NCBI RefSeq assembly: GCF_004366075.1
Contig: NZ_SODU01000004.1
Location: 492,839-556,838, forward strand
DNA length: 64,000 bases
Direction: 5' to 3'
Source of the DNA: Kribbella pratensis
GTDB lineage: Bacteria; Actinomycetota; Actinomycetes; Propionibacteriales; Kribbellaceae
In this document: in pieces, positions 16,470 through 25,379 of the stretch
How positions within the stretch are numbered: the stretch's first letter is position 1
How the letters are laid out: each line of letters begins with the position of its first letter
The notes under the pieces: generated by a model
Databases searched by the model: none
Told to the model about the DNA's origin: nothing
What the model saw: the letters and a program-made list of their open reading frames with translations, nothing else
Made by a program: the position numbers and the translations under genes

Positions 16470-17816
16470 ATGGAACCGAAACCTCAAGACACCCGCCGGG
16501 CCGCGCTCGCGGGCCTGATCGGCACCGCCCTCGAGCAGTACGACTTCGTCATCTACGGGACCGCGTCGGTGCTGGTCTTCAGCCATCTGTTCTTCCCCAA
16601 CATCTCCGCGACAGCCGGCCTGCTCGCCAGCTTCAGCGCCTACGCGGTCGGCTTCTGCGCCCGTCCGCTCGGCGGGTTCTTCTTCTCGCGGTACGGCGAT
16701 CGCCTCGGGCGCAAGTGGATCCTGGTGGCCACGTTGACCCTGATGGGCGTCGCGACGATGGCGATCGGCGTGCTGCCGACGTACGAGTCGGTGGGCGTCT
16801 GGGCCCCGATCCTGCTCGTGCTGAGCCGATTCCTGCAGGGCTTCGGCGCCGGTGCGGAGCAGTCGGGTGGCGCGACATTGCTCACCGAGACGGCTGTGCG
16901 CGGCAAGCGCGGAAGGTTGGCGGCCTTGATCATGACCGGGGCTGCGGCCGGTACGGCGCTCGGCGCCGGGGCGTGGGCGTTGGTTCAGCTGCTCCCGGAC
17001 GACCAGTTGATGTCGTGGGGCTGGCGGCTGGTGTTCCTGAGCAGTGCGTTCGTCACGATCGCGGCGTACATCCTGCGGCGCAAGCTCAAGGAGACGCCGG
17101 TGTTCGCGGAGATCAAGGCCGAACGCACGGCGGCTGCCGCGCCGGTTCGCGAGGTGTTCCGGAACGGCAAGAAGGCCGTTGCCCTCGTCACCTTGATGAC
17201 CGTCGGACTGAGCGTGCAGTCGTACACCTATCAGGTGTTCATGGCTTCCTATCTCAAGGGAACCGTGAAGATCGACGCGCAGACCGTGCCGGAGATCCTG
17301 CTGGTGGGAGCGATCTTCGGAGGACTCGGAGCGATCGTGCTCGGCTACCTGTCCGACCTGTTCGGGCGGCGGTCCGTGTTCCTCGGTATCGCCGGGCTGC
17401 TGCTGCTTCTGCCGTTCCCGACTTTCGTTGCCCTGAGCACCGGAAACCTCACGGTCATCTACCTGGCCATGATCGTCGGCTTCGTGTTCGCCTGCCAGGG
17501 TGGCGTTGCGGTGACGATGAGCTACTTCCCGGAGCTGTTCGGCAGCCGCTACCGGTACGCCGGTGTCACGCTCGGCCGCGAGTTCGCCGCCGTACTCGGT
17601 GGTGGCTTCGCGCCCCTCATCGCGGTCGCGCTGATGAACACGTTCGGCTCCTGGGTGCCGGTCGCGATCTACATGACCGTCGCGATGGCGATCACCTTCG
17701 GCGCCGCACTGTTCGCGCCCGAGACCCGGGACCGCGACCTGCTCGCCCCGGAGAACGCCACCGACCGCGCACAGGATGTGCAGCCCGCGGTCTCGCCCGC
17801 TACCGCCACGGCCTGA
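16470..17816 (+). CDS. MHS-family metabolite:H+ symporter
   Basis: 448 residues with about 12 membrane helices. The N-terminus ALAGLIGTALEQYDFVIYGT and the loop SRYGDRLGRKWILV are hallmarks of the metabolite:H+ symporter branch of the MFS. It likely imports a sugar acid into the cell for the enzymes of this operon. It starts 19 bp after the reductase gene. It gives the locus a second route of uptake, beside the ABC importer, suited to monomers rather than oligomers. Confidence 0.9.
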   Translation: MEPKPQDTRRAALAGLIGTALEQYDFVIYGTASVLVFSHLFFPNISATAGLLASFSAYAVGFCARPLGGFFFSRYGDRLGRKWILVATLTLMGVATMAIGVLPTYESVGVWAPILLVLSRFLQGFGAGAEQSGGATLLTETAVRGKRGRLAALIMTGAAAGTALGAGAWALVQLLPDDQLMSWGWRLVFLSSAFVTIAAYILRRKLKETPVFAEIKAERTAAAAPVREVFRNGKKAVALVTLMTVGLSVQSYTYQVFMASYLKGTVKIDAQTVPEILLVGAIFGGLGAIVLGYLSDLFGRRSVFLGIAGLLLLLPFPTFVALSTGNLTVIYLAMIVGFVFACQGGVAVTMSYFPELFGSRYRYAGVTLGREFAAVLGGGFAPLIAVALMNTFGSWVPVAIYMTVAMAITFGAALFAPETRDRDLLAPENATDRAQDVQPAVSPATATA

Positions 17817-17825
17817 AGGAGAACC

Positions 17826-18836
17826 ATGAAGGCGATCGTCATCCGGAGCAAGCTCGACCTCGTCGAGACCGAGCTGCCGACCCCGCAGCCGCAGGCCGGC
17901 CAGGTCCGCCTCCGGATGGCGTACGGCGGGATCTGCGGATCCGACCTGCACTACTACCACGAGGGCGCGAACGGCTCGTACGTCGTCCGCGAGCCGCTGG
18001 TGCCCGGGCACGAACTCTCGGGCATCGTCGACCTCGACCCGACCGGCGAACTGGCACCCGGAACGCCGGTCACCATTCATCCGGCCACCTTCGGGACCTC
18101 CGAGCCGGGGATCGAGGACCGCCCGCACCTCTGGCCGAACGGCGCCTACCTCGGCAGCGCCTCCACCTGGCCGCACACCCAGGGCGGCATGAGCGAATTC
18201 GTTGTTGTGGGCAAGCACATGGTGCGGACCCTACCTGCGTCGCTGCCCCTTCGCCGTGCCGCCCTGGCCGAACCACTGGCCGTCGCTCTCCATGCCATCG
18301 CCATCGCAGACGGCGTCAAGGACAAGCGGGTGCTTGTCTCCGGCTCGGGCGCGATCGGCCTGCTCACGGCGTCGGCCGCGCTGTCCGCAGGCGCGGCCGA
18401 GGTGGTGACGACCGACGTGCTCCCGGGCCCCTTGCAGCGGGCCCGAGACCTCGGAGTACACGGCACGCTCCAGGTCGGCACGGACGAGATCCCAGCGGGG
18501 TACTTCGACGTCGTCCTCGAGTGCACCGCCGTGCCGGCCGCGATCAGCACCGCCCTCACCGCGACCCGCCGGGCGGGAACCGTCGTACTTGTTGGCATCC
18601 CCGCCGACGAGCCGCGCGGCGTGAACCTCGCTCCCCTGGTCTCCCGCGAACTGCAGCTCCGCGGCACCTTGCGCTTCAACGACGAGATCGACGAGGCAAT
18701 CCAACTGCTCGCCACAAACCCAGCCCTCGACCGAGTCATCACCCACGAGTACCCGGCAGACCAAGCAGTCGACGCCTTCACCACCGCCGCCAACTCCAAC
18801 CTGTCAGGCAAAGTCCTCCTCAGCCTCTGGCCCTGA
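17826..18836 (+). CDS. L-idonate 5-dehydrogenase-like medium-chain dehydrogenase
   Basis: 336 residues. Catalytic zinc region GGICGSDLHYYHEG (Cys37) and PGHELSG (His62, Glu63); nucleotide site VLVSGSGAIGLL. IdnD-type enzymes oxidise L-idonate at C5. The four-Cys structural zinc lobe normally near residues 90-115 is absent: the stretch reads TIHPATFGTSEPGIEDRPHL with no cysteine. AAGGAG stands at a good distance before the ATG. It ends the operon and overlaps the 3' end of the convergent MFS gene by 17 bp. Confidence 0.87.
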   Translation: MKAIVIRSKLDLVETELPTPQPQAGQVRLRMAYGGICGSDLHYYHEGANGSYVVREPLVPGHELSGIVDLDPTGELAPGTPVTIHPATFGTSEPGIEDRPHLWPNGAYLGSASTWPHTQGGMSEFVVVGKHMVRTLPASLPLRRAALAEPLAVALHAIAIADGVKDKRVLVSGSGAIGLLTASAALSAGAAEVVTTDVLPGPLQRARDLGVHGTLQVGTDEIPAGYFDVVLECTAVPAAISTALTATRRAGTVVLVGIPADEPRGVNLAPLVSRELQLRGTLRFNDEIDEAIQLLATNPALDRVITHEYPADQAVDAFTTAANSNLSGKVLLSLWP

Positions 18837-20097
18837 CCGTGCCGTTCGTCCCATCTGCACGTGCCGCAGCTTGCGCTTCTGCACCGCTTGACCGAGCGGC
18901 TCGGTTTGCGACGAGGGCGGTTGCGGTGCCGGTGGCTGCGAAGAGGGCTCCGAGTGCGATCCAGCCGAGGGTGCCATGGTCGATGGCGGTTGTGGTCACG
19001 ACTGCGGGGCCGAGCATCAGGGCCAGTGCGAGGCCGGTCTGGCTGAGGCCCTGATAGGCGCCGGCGCGAGCGGGGTCGGCGAGTTCGAACGCCATACCCC
19101 AACTCCCCGCTTCGCCGCGTGTCTCGCCCGCAGAGGAGGCGAGCGCACCGAGCAGCAGGACTCCGGTCGCTGCAGCGGCGCCGAGGTGACCTGCGAGAGC
19201 GAAGAGCAAGCAGGCCGCGAGAAGCAGCAGGCCGGCTCGGCGTACCGATCGTCCGGCCGTGCGCAGATCCTGCGTGCCACGGGATGCGCGGACCTGGAAC
19301 AGCGCGACGTACGCCGTGTTGACCACGAGGAGCGCCGATACGACGACAGTCGGCGCCTCGGTGTGATCCGCCACCCACAGCGGGATACCGACCGACGTCA
19401 GCGCGAAGTGGATCGCCAGCAGAGCGTTGAGAACCGTCGATGTGACGTACGTGCGATCTTTCAGAGGCGAAGGTCCCCGTGGCGCCTCGGTGCTTGCGGA
19501 GGCATCCATTCGCTCCGCCAGCCCGGACACTCTTCGGCGCAGACCCGCCAGTGGGATCGTGCCGAGAATCGTGATGGCGCCGACGAGCACCACAGTCAGG
19601 CGGTACGCCGTTGCCGTGTCCACCACGAGAGCCAAACCCGCAAGCAGAGTGCCGATCCCGATCCCGACGTTCATCACCACGCGCAACCGGGCCCGGACGG
19701 CAACCCGCTCCGGGCCGACGTACCACCGGGCGAGCAGTGTCATCTGGGCGGTGCTCTGCAGGCCGCGGGAGGCGGAGACACAGGCCGCGACCAGGACGAA
19801 GGTGGCGACGTCGCGGGCCAGGGCGTATCCCAGCAGCGCGACGCCGTTCGCGGCGAGGGCCCACTGCTGAAGCCGATCGGCGCCGCAGCGGTCACTCAGC
19901 CAACCACCGGCGTACGACGCAAGCACTCCGACCGCTCCGGCGATGGTGAGGCCGATGCCGACAGCGGCCGGGGACAGGCCTACGCCGCGGGTGAAGTACA
20001 GCGCGCTGACCGCGAAGAACATCCCACGGGACAGGGACAGTGCGGCGACAGCGGAGGCGAGCGCGCGCTCGACAGGATCGCGGAGGAGTTCGGGCAC
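18820..20097 (-). CDS. MFS transporter, probable exporter
   Basis: 425 residues, about 12 membrane helices, with the family's loop GGWLSDRCGADRLQQW after helix 2. The start is GTG at 20097. It is divergent from an ArsR-type regulator with only 56 bp between, the usual arrangement of a drug or metal exporter and its repressor. The substrate is not predictable. Confidence 0.88.
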   Translation of the reverse strand: MPELLRDPVERALASAVAALSLSRGMFFAVSALYFTRGVGLSPAAVGIGLTIAGAVGVLASYAGGWLSDRCGADRLQQWALAANGVALLGYALARDVATFVLVAACVSASRGLQSTAQMTLLARWYVGPERVAVRARLRVVMNVGIGIGTLLAGLALVVDTATAYRLTVVLVGAITILGTIPLAGLRRRVSGLAERMDASASTEAPRGPSPLKDRTYVTSTVLNALLAIHFALTSVGIPLWVADHTEAPTVVVSALLVVNTAYVALFQVRASRGTQDLRTAGRSVRRAGLLLLAACLLFALAGHLGAAAATGVLLLGALASSAGETRGEAGSWGMAFELADPARAGAYQGLSQTGLALALMLGPAVVTTTAIDHGTLGWIALGALFAATGTATALVANRAARSSGAEAQAAARADGTNGTVRARG

Positions 20098-20139
20098 CCG
20101 TCAGTTGTCGCATCCGGGTGTTCGGCGCCACCATCGATG

Positions 20140-20153
20140 TAGCGTATTGCTTC
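20140..20153 (+). promoter_or_regulatory. -10 box suggesting a leaderless ArsR transcript
   Basis: TAGCGT at 20140-20145 fits the actinobacterial TANNNT -10 and lies 8 bp before the ATG at 20154, leaving room for transcription to begin at or next to the start codon. No Shine-Dalgarno sequence is present. Confidence 0.45.
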
Positions 20154-21110
20154 ATGATCGAGTACGAGCTGGTCGGCAACGATCTCGGTGAGGTGCGCTT
20201 CGCGATCTCGCCGCTGAACGAACTGGTCCTGTCGCTGCGAACGATGCGCGATCCGGGCCGGTTCCCGCTGCAGCTGCCCTGGCTGCGCGCCACCGAGGCG
20301 CGCGCCGGGCTCCCGCTGGACCTGCTCCGCGCCTTGACGAACGAATTGCTGTGGACGCCGGACTTCCTCACCCCGCGGCCGTACACCCCGCTCGGCAGGA
20401 TCGACGACGAGCTCGCGGCCTTGACGGACACACCGAACAGCGTGGTACGCGCGGACCTCGCGGAGATCCACCCCACCTCCTTGCCGCCGGCACTTCGGGG
20501 CCGACCTGACCGGGTCCTCACCCGTCTCCTGGCGGCACTGCGGGAGTACTGGGAGGCCTGTTTCGAGCCGTACTGGCAACGCATGCGGACCGTGCTCGAG
20601 GCCGACGTCGTGTACCGCGGCCGGGTCACAGCACGATCCGGGCTCGCGGTGATGTTCGCCGACCTCGACCAGCATGCTCGCCTCGAGAACAGCGTGGTGT
20701 GCGTACGCCTGCGCAGCGATCTCTCCTACCGCACCTCGACCGCAGGCCGCGGATTGACGCTCGCCCCGTCGCTCTTCAGCCGGCGAGCGACAGCGCCGAT
20801 CTCCCCAGACGAACCACCGCACATCATGTACCCGGCGCGCGGCCTCGGAACGCTCTGGGAAACCGAGACGACCACGCCGGCCCTTGCACTGGTGGGTCTC
20901 ATCGGCCGTGTCCGCGCCCGGCTGATGGGACTCCTCGAGACACCGACCTCGTCGACCGAGCTCGCCGTGCGCCTCGATGTCACACCGACCGCCGTCAACC
21001 AGCACCTGCGCGCACTACGCGCAGCCGGCCTCCTCATCTCGGCCCGCCACGGACGCTCCGTCCTCTACCGCCGCTCAGACCTCGGCGACCGCCTGATCCG
21101 CGGCGCCTAG
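20154..21110 (+). CDS. ArsR/SmtB-type winged-helix regulator with DUF5937-like N-terminus
   Basis: 318 residues. The long N-terminal part (EVRFAISPLNELVLSLRTM and the RYWEACFEPYW-like stretch) matches the actinobacterial DUF5937 type. The C-terminal 70 residues are a winged helix (SSTELAVRLDVTPTAVNQHL, then LLISARHGRSVLYRRSDLG). No metal-binding Cys motif is seen, so it is not a classical metal sensor. It probably represses the divergent MFS exporter. It ends 1 bp from the convergent LacI gene. Confidence 0.82.
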   Translation: MIEYELVGNDLGEVRFAISPLNELVLSLRTMRDPGRFPLQLPWLRATEARAGLPLDLLRALTNELLWTPDFLTPRPYTPLGRIDDELAALTDTPNSVVRADLAEIHPTSLPPALRGRPDRVLTRLLAALREYWEACFEPYWQRMRTVLEADVVYRGRVTARSGLAVMFADLDQHARLENSVVCVRLRSDLSYRTSTAGRGLTLAPSLFSRRATAPISPDEPPHIMYPARGLGTLWETETTTPALALVGLIGRVRARLMGLLETPTSSTELAVRLDVTPTAVNQHLRALRAAGLLISARHGRSVLYRRSDLGDRLIRGA

Positions 21111-21111
21111 C

Positions 21112-22134
21112 TCAACGACTCGCGTCCTGGCCTGTGGTGCTCTCGCGGATCTGGAGGGTGTAGTCGGCCGGTAGTTCGGCAGGGGCGGAGCTGTCGCCGT
21201 CGAGACGGTTCAGCAGGAGTTGTACGGCGTTCTTGGCGATCTGGGTCTTGTCGGGGCTGATCGTGGTGAGGCTCGGGGTGCTGTAGCGGCCGTCCTCGAT
21301 GTCGTCGAAGCCGACCAGGGCGATGTCGTCGGGGACGCGGAGGCCGCGACTGAGGATGGTGCGCAGTGCACCGAGGGCGAGCAGGTCGTTGTAGCAGAAC
21401 ACCGCATCGGGCAGTTCGGGGAGCGCGAGCAGGTCGGCCATCGCGGCCGCGCCGTCGGCCCGGTGGAAGTACTCCGTCGGACGAACGAGCTCGGGGATCA
21501 CCTGCCGGCCGGCCGCGCGGAGGGCGGCCCGGTAGCCCTGCGTCCGGAGCTGACCGGTCTGGCGGGTCTCGTCGAACTGGTCGCCGATCGCAGCGATCCG
21601 TTGCCGGCCGAGCTCGATGAGATGCCGCGTCGCGAGCTCGGCGGCGCCGACGTTGTCGATCATGATGTGGTCGAGCCCGCCCTGGACGACGCGCTCACCG
21701 AGCAGCACCACCGGCGTCGACGACGCCCGGTTGCGCAGGTCGGCGCCGCCGAGCGCCAGCGGGTTGAAGATCAGTCCGTCGAACATCGCGGCCCGGCTAC
21801 CGCGCATCACCAGTTCGCGCTCGCGGACCGGATCGCCGTCGGTCTGGTCGACCACGACCGTGTAGCCGGCCACCGCCGCCTGCTCGATCACCGCCCGGGT
21901 CAGCTCGGCGAAGTACGGTACGTCGAGCTCGGGCAGCACCAGCGCGATCAGTCCGGAGCGGCCGTTGCGCAGCGTCCGGGCGACCGCGTTCGGCTGGTAT
22001 CCGAGCTCGTCGAGCGCACGTTGCACCCGGGCCCGGGTCTCCGTGGCGACCTGCGGGAAGTCGTTGACGACGTTCGACACCGTCCGGACCGAGACACCGG
22101 CCCGCTCGGCGACTTCGCGCAGTGTGGCGGCCAC
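21112..22134 (-). CDS. LacI-family repressor of the GH2/sialidase-fold locus
   Basis: 340 residues. GTG start at 22134; helix-turn-helix TLREVAERAGVSVRTVSNVV, effector domain ending in LVGFDDIEDGRYSTPSLTTI. It is divergent from the binding-protein gene and faces the twin palindromes at 22173 and 22207, which it should bind. The effector is unknown, probably a released sugar. Confidence 0.93.
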   Translation of the reverse strand: MAATLREVAERAGVSVRTVSNVVNDFPQVATETRARVQRALDELGYQPNAVARTLRNGRSGLIALVLPELDVPYFAELTRAVIEQAAVAGYTVVVDQTDGDPVRERELVMRGSRAAMFDGLIFNPLALGGADLRNRASSTPVVLLGERVVQGGLDHIMIDNVGAAELATRHLIELGRQRIAAIGDQFDETRQTGQLRTQGYRAALRAAGRQVIPELVRPTEYFHRADGAAAMADLLALPELPDAVFCYNDLLALGALRTILSRGLRVPDDIALVGFDDIEDGRYSTPSLTTISPDKTQIAKNAVQLLLNRLDGDSSAPAELPADYTLQIRESTTGQDASR

Positions 22135-22165
22135 TGTGCACCTCGTTTCGTGAGCAACTGAAGTC

Positions 22166-22195
22166 TTGACACTTGCAACGTTGCAACCTTAGCGT
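22166..22195 (+). promoter_or_regulatory. Promoter overlapped by operator 1 (22173-22186)
   Basis: TTGACA at 22166-22171 and TAGCGT at 22190-22195 with an 18-bp spacer. The spacer contains TTGCAACGTTGCAA (22173-22186), a perfect 14-bp palindrome centred on CG. A repressor bound here would cover the promoter. Confidence 0.7.
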
Positions 22196-22206
22196 CTCCA
22201 GCACTA

Positions 22207-22222
22207 CTTGCAACGTTGCAAG
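22207..22222. promoter_or_regulatory. Operator 2, perfect 16-bp palindrome
   Basis: CTTGCAACGTTGCAAG is identical in its central 14 bp to operator 1, with centres 35 bp apart. It lies downstream of the promoter, 27 bp before the start codon. Confidence 0.8.
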
Positions 22223-22249
22223 CCCAGCAAAGTCATGAAGGACCGCGAC

Positions 22250-23608
22250 ATGACCACTCCCTCTGCAACCTCACTTTCCCGCCGCACCTTGTTCCGCGGC
22301 GCCGGTGCCGCACTGGTGGCCGGCGGCCTCGGCGCCTGCGCGCCCGGCAGCACCACTGGCAGCAGTCCGCTGCCGAGCGCGAGCACGACGAAGCCGCCGT
22401 CCGGCGAGATCACCATCTGGGACCGCACCGGCGACCTGTACAAGGTGTTCGACAAGGCGATCGCGTCGTTCACCGCGAAGTACCCGCAGGTGAAGGTCAA
22501 CCATGTGGCCGTCGACATCAACGCCAAACTGCCGGCCACGCTGATCAGCGGCGCGGGCGTGCCCGACGGTGCGTTCTACGACGACGCACTGCTCACCGGT
22601 GTCGCGCCGCACCTGCACGATCTCAGCCAGCTGATCGAGCAGTACAAACCGGACATCGCGCCGTACAAGCTCGGTGTGGTGACCGTCGACGGCAAGGTCG
22701 TCGCGGTGCCGTGGGACCTCGATCCCGGGCTCCTGTTCTACCGCGAGGACATCGTCACGCGGGCGGGTGTCGACCCGGCGAGCCTGACGACGTACGACGC
22801 TCTGCTGGACGCCGCGCGGACGGTTCGGGAGAAGTCTCCGAACGCGAAGCCGATCCATCTCGAGAACGACCAGTTCCTCGCTCAGCTGTGGATCGACATG
22901 TTCGCCAACCAGCAGGGCGCCGGGATGGTAGGTGCTGACGGCAAGCTCACGATCGACTCCGATCCGTACCGCAACGTGCTGACCTGGTTGGACAAGGTCC
23001 GGTCCGAAGGGCTGGGGACGCTGGCGAAGTACACCCAGCCGACCGACCTGCAGACGCAGGACAACGGCACCCAGGTGTTCGTGCCCTGGGCGCAGTGGTT
23101 CGTGTTCGCGCCACAACAGTTGCTGAAGGCAAGCAAGGGCAAGTGGCGGGCCACCGCACTGCCCGCCTGGCAGGCCGGCGGTGCGCGGGCGGGCGTGATG
23201 GGCGGTTCGTCGTTCGTCATCCCGGCCAAGGCCAAGAACCCGGAGCTGGCCTGGCGGCTGTACGAGCACCTCGTGTTCAGCAAGGAGGGCTACACCACGG
23301 TGTACGGACAGAACGACGTGTACCCGGGCGGCCTCAACACGTCGATCCCGTCGTACCTCCCGGCGCTCGACCCGAACACCCCGCTGTTCAAGCCGATCGA
23401 GGCGCTCGGCGGTCAGGACCTGTGGAAGGTCGCGGTCGAGGCGGGCAAGCAGGTGCCGAGCGGTTACACGATTCCCACCTGGTGGGGGAAGGCGGTCGAC
23501 TACTTCGGCGTCAACGTGCAGAAGCTGCTCGCCGGGCAGATGACGCCCGATCAGGTCCTCACGACGTCGGCGACCCAGATCCAGAAGAACCTGATGGGGC
23601 CCAGCTGA
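22250..23608 (+). CDS. Extracellular sugar-binding lipoprotein of an ABC importer
   Basis: 452 residues. The N-terminus SRRTLFRGAGAALVAGGLGA followed by CAPG has a twin-arginine-like start and a lipobox Cys at about 31. The rest is a family 1 solute-binding protein (EITIWDRTGDLYKVFDKAIA). The ATG at 22250 has GAAGGA 7 bp upstream; the ATG at 22235 is less well placed. First gene of a five-gene run: binding protein, two permeases, GH2 enzyme, secreted sialidase-fold enzyme. No ATPase gene is present. Confidence 0.9.
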   Translation: MTTPSATSLSRRTLFRGAGAALVAGGLGACAPGSTTGSSPLPSASTTKPPSGEITIWDRTGDLYKVFDKAIASFTAKYPQVKVNHVAVDINAKLPATLISGAGVPDGAFYDDALLTGVAPHLHDLSQLIEQYKPDIAPYKLGVVTVDGKVVAVPWDLDPGLLFYREDIVTRAGVDPASLTTYDALLDAARTVREKSPNAKPIHLENDQFLAQLWIDMFANQQGAGMVGADGKLTIDSDPYRNVLTWLDKVRSEGLGTLAKYTQPTDLQTQDNGTQVFVPWAQWFVFAPQQLLKASKGKWRATALPAWQAGGARAGVMGGSSFVIPAKAKNPELAWRLYEHLVFSKEGYTTVYGQNDVYPGGLNTSIPSYLPALDPNTPLFKPIEALGGQDLWKVAVEAGKQVPSGYTIPTWWGKAVDYFGVNVQKLLAGQMTPDQVLTTSATQIQKNLMGPS

Positions 23609-24520
23609 ATGGCGACCCTGACCGAGGCGACGGCCACCCGGCGCTCGGCGCACCGAGTACGGCGACGCCGGGTCAAAGCCGCGCCCTACCTGTTCGTCGC
23701 ACCGTTCGTCCTGGTCTTCGCCGCGTTCAGCGCCTATCCGATCTTCTTCGCCCTGCAGTTGAGTTTCACCGACTGGCACGGCGCGGGTGCGTTGAAGATC
23801 ACCGGGCTCGCGAACTACCGGTACCTGCTGACCAGCCCGGACTTCTGGCAGTCGATGGCGACGTCCGGCGCGCTCTGGCTGCTCGTCGTACCGGCGCAGG
23901 TGATGCTCGCGCTGACCATCGCGGTTGCGTTGCGCAAGGCCCGGTTCCGCGGGCTGTTCAGTGCCGCGCTGATCGCGCCGTTCGTGACGCCACTCGTGGC
24001 GATGGCACAAGTGTGGATCATTCTCTTCGACCAGGACTTCGGCGCTGTCAACCACGGCTTGTCGTCGATCGGATTGCCGACAATCGGCTGGTTGACAACC
24101 TCCGCGTGGGCGAAGGTGACGGTCGCCCTCCTCGTCCTCTGGCGAACGACCGGGTACGCCGTGATCCTGTTGATGGCCGGATTGTCGACGATCCCCGCGG
24201 ATGTGTACGAGGCAGCCCGGATCGACGGGGCCGGCGCCTGGCAGCAGTTCTGGTCGATCACCGTCCCCTTGGTGACCCGGACGCTCAGCTTCGTCGTCGT
24301 GATCGGCACGCTGACCGTCTTCCAGTTGTTCGCCGAGCCGTACGTCGTGACCGGCGGCGGACCGTTCAACGCGACCAGGACCGCCGGGCTCTACCTCTAC
24401 AAGCACATCACCAACTCCGACCTCGGCCTCGGGGCGGCGAACTCGATGCTGCTCGTCGTGATGGTGCTGGCGTTGTCGCTCGCGTCGATCCGGCTGCTGC
24501 GGTCGAGGGAGGACTCATGA
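23609..24520 (+). CDS. ABC sugar permease, MalF/UgpA type
   Basis: 303 residues with six membrane helices after a basic N-terminus. EAA loop ADVYEAARIDGAGAWQQFWS; the stretch FAEPYVVTGGGPFNAT is typical of the MalF-like partner. It starts directly after the binding-protein stop and overlaps the next gene by 4 bp. Confidence 0.92.
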   Translation: MATLTEATATRRSAHRVRRRRVKAAPYLFVAPFVLVFAAFSAYPIFFALQLSFTDWHGAGALKITGLANYRYLLTSPDFWQSMATSGALWLLVVPAQVMLALTIAVALRKARFRGLFSAALIAPFVTPLVAMAQVWIILFDQDFGAVNHGLSSIGLPTIGWLTTSAWAKVTVALLVLWRTTGYAVILLMAGLSTIPADVYEAARIDGAGAWQQFWSITVPLVTRTLSFVVVIGTLTVFQLFAEPYVVTGGGPFNATRTAGLYLYKHITNSDLGLGAANSMLLVVMVLALSLASIRLLRSREDS

Positions 24521-25353
24521 AGTCTGTCGGACGGTACGGCCTGCTGACGGTCGCCGGTGTCATCAGTCTCGCGCCGCTGCTGTGGATGATGGCCTCGTCG
24601 CTCAAGACCGGCGGCGACATCATCGCCCGGCCGTTCAGCTTCGACCCCGGCCAGCTGACGCTGACGAACTTCCGGTCGATGCTGGACACGATCCCGATCG
24701 GCACCGGTTTCCGGAACACCGCGATCGTGGTCGTGGTCAAAGGTGCGCTGACGATGGTCTTCTGCCCGATGGCCGGGTTCGCGTTCGCGAAGTACGCTTT
24801 TCCAGGCAAGCGGGTGCTGTTCGCGACCGTGCTGACCACGTTGATGCTGCCGACGCTGGTGCTGCTGATCCCGTTGCTGCTGGAGATGAGCCAGCTTGGC
24901 TGGGTGAGCACGTTCCAGGCGCTGATCCTGCCCGGCGCGATCGACGCGTTCGGCGTGTTCTGGATGCGGCAGGTGATCCTGGCGATCCCCGACGAGCTGC
25001 TCGACGCGGCCCGGGTCGACGGCGCGGGCGAGCTGCGCATCTTCGCGAGCATCGTGCTCCCGGTGATCCGGCCCGGGCTGGCGGCACTCGGCGTACTGAC
25101 CTTCATCAACATCTACAACGACTTCGTCTGGCCGGTGGTCGCGGTGAACGACGAGCAGCACCAGACCCTCCAGGTGATGCTCTCGGCACTCGCACAGAAC
25201 ATCCGCTCGGGCCAGCTCGGCGCGGACTGGACCAGCGTCTGGGGTCAGTTGCTCGCGGCAAGCACCGTGGCCGCGATCCCCGTCCTTGTCGTTTTCGTCT
25301 TCCTGCAACGTCACCTGATCAAAGGCGTCATGGCCGGCAGCCTCAAAGGCTGA
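24517..25353 (+). CDS. ABC sugar permease, MalG/UgpE type
   Basis: 278 residues, six membrane helices. EAA loop DELLDAARVDGAGELRIFAS, and the usual MalG end QRHLIKGVMAGSLKG. ATGA overlap with the first permease. Confidence 0.92.
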   Translation: MKSVGRYGLLTVAGVISLAPLLWMMASSLKTGGDIIARPFSFDPGQLTLTNFRSMLDTIPIGTGFRNTAIVVVVKGALTMVFCPMAGFAFAKYAFPGKRVLFATVLTTLMLPTLVLLIPLLLEMSQLGWVSTFQALILPGAIDAFGVFWMRQVILAIPDELLDAARVDGAGELRIFASIVLPVIRPGLAALGVLTFINIYNDFVWPVVAVNDEQHQTLQVMLSALAQNIRSGQLGADWTSVWGQLLAASTVAAIPVLVVFVFLQRHLIKGVMAGSLKG

Positions 25354-25379
25354 GACGGTCGACCCATCGGAGAACAACT

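Noticed and set aside
23095..25353. A long plus-strand frame across the binding-protein and first permease genes
   Set aside because: Only its last 278 codons, from ATG 24517, match a permease; the upstream part lies in another frame of real genes.
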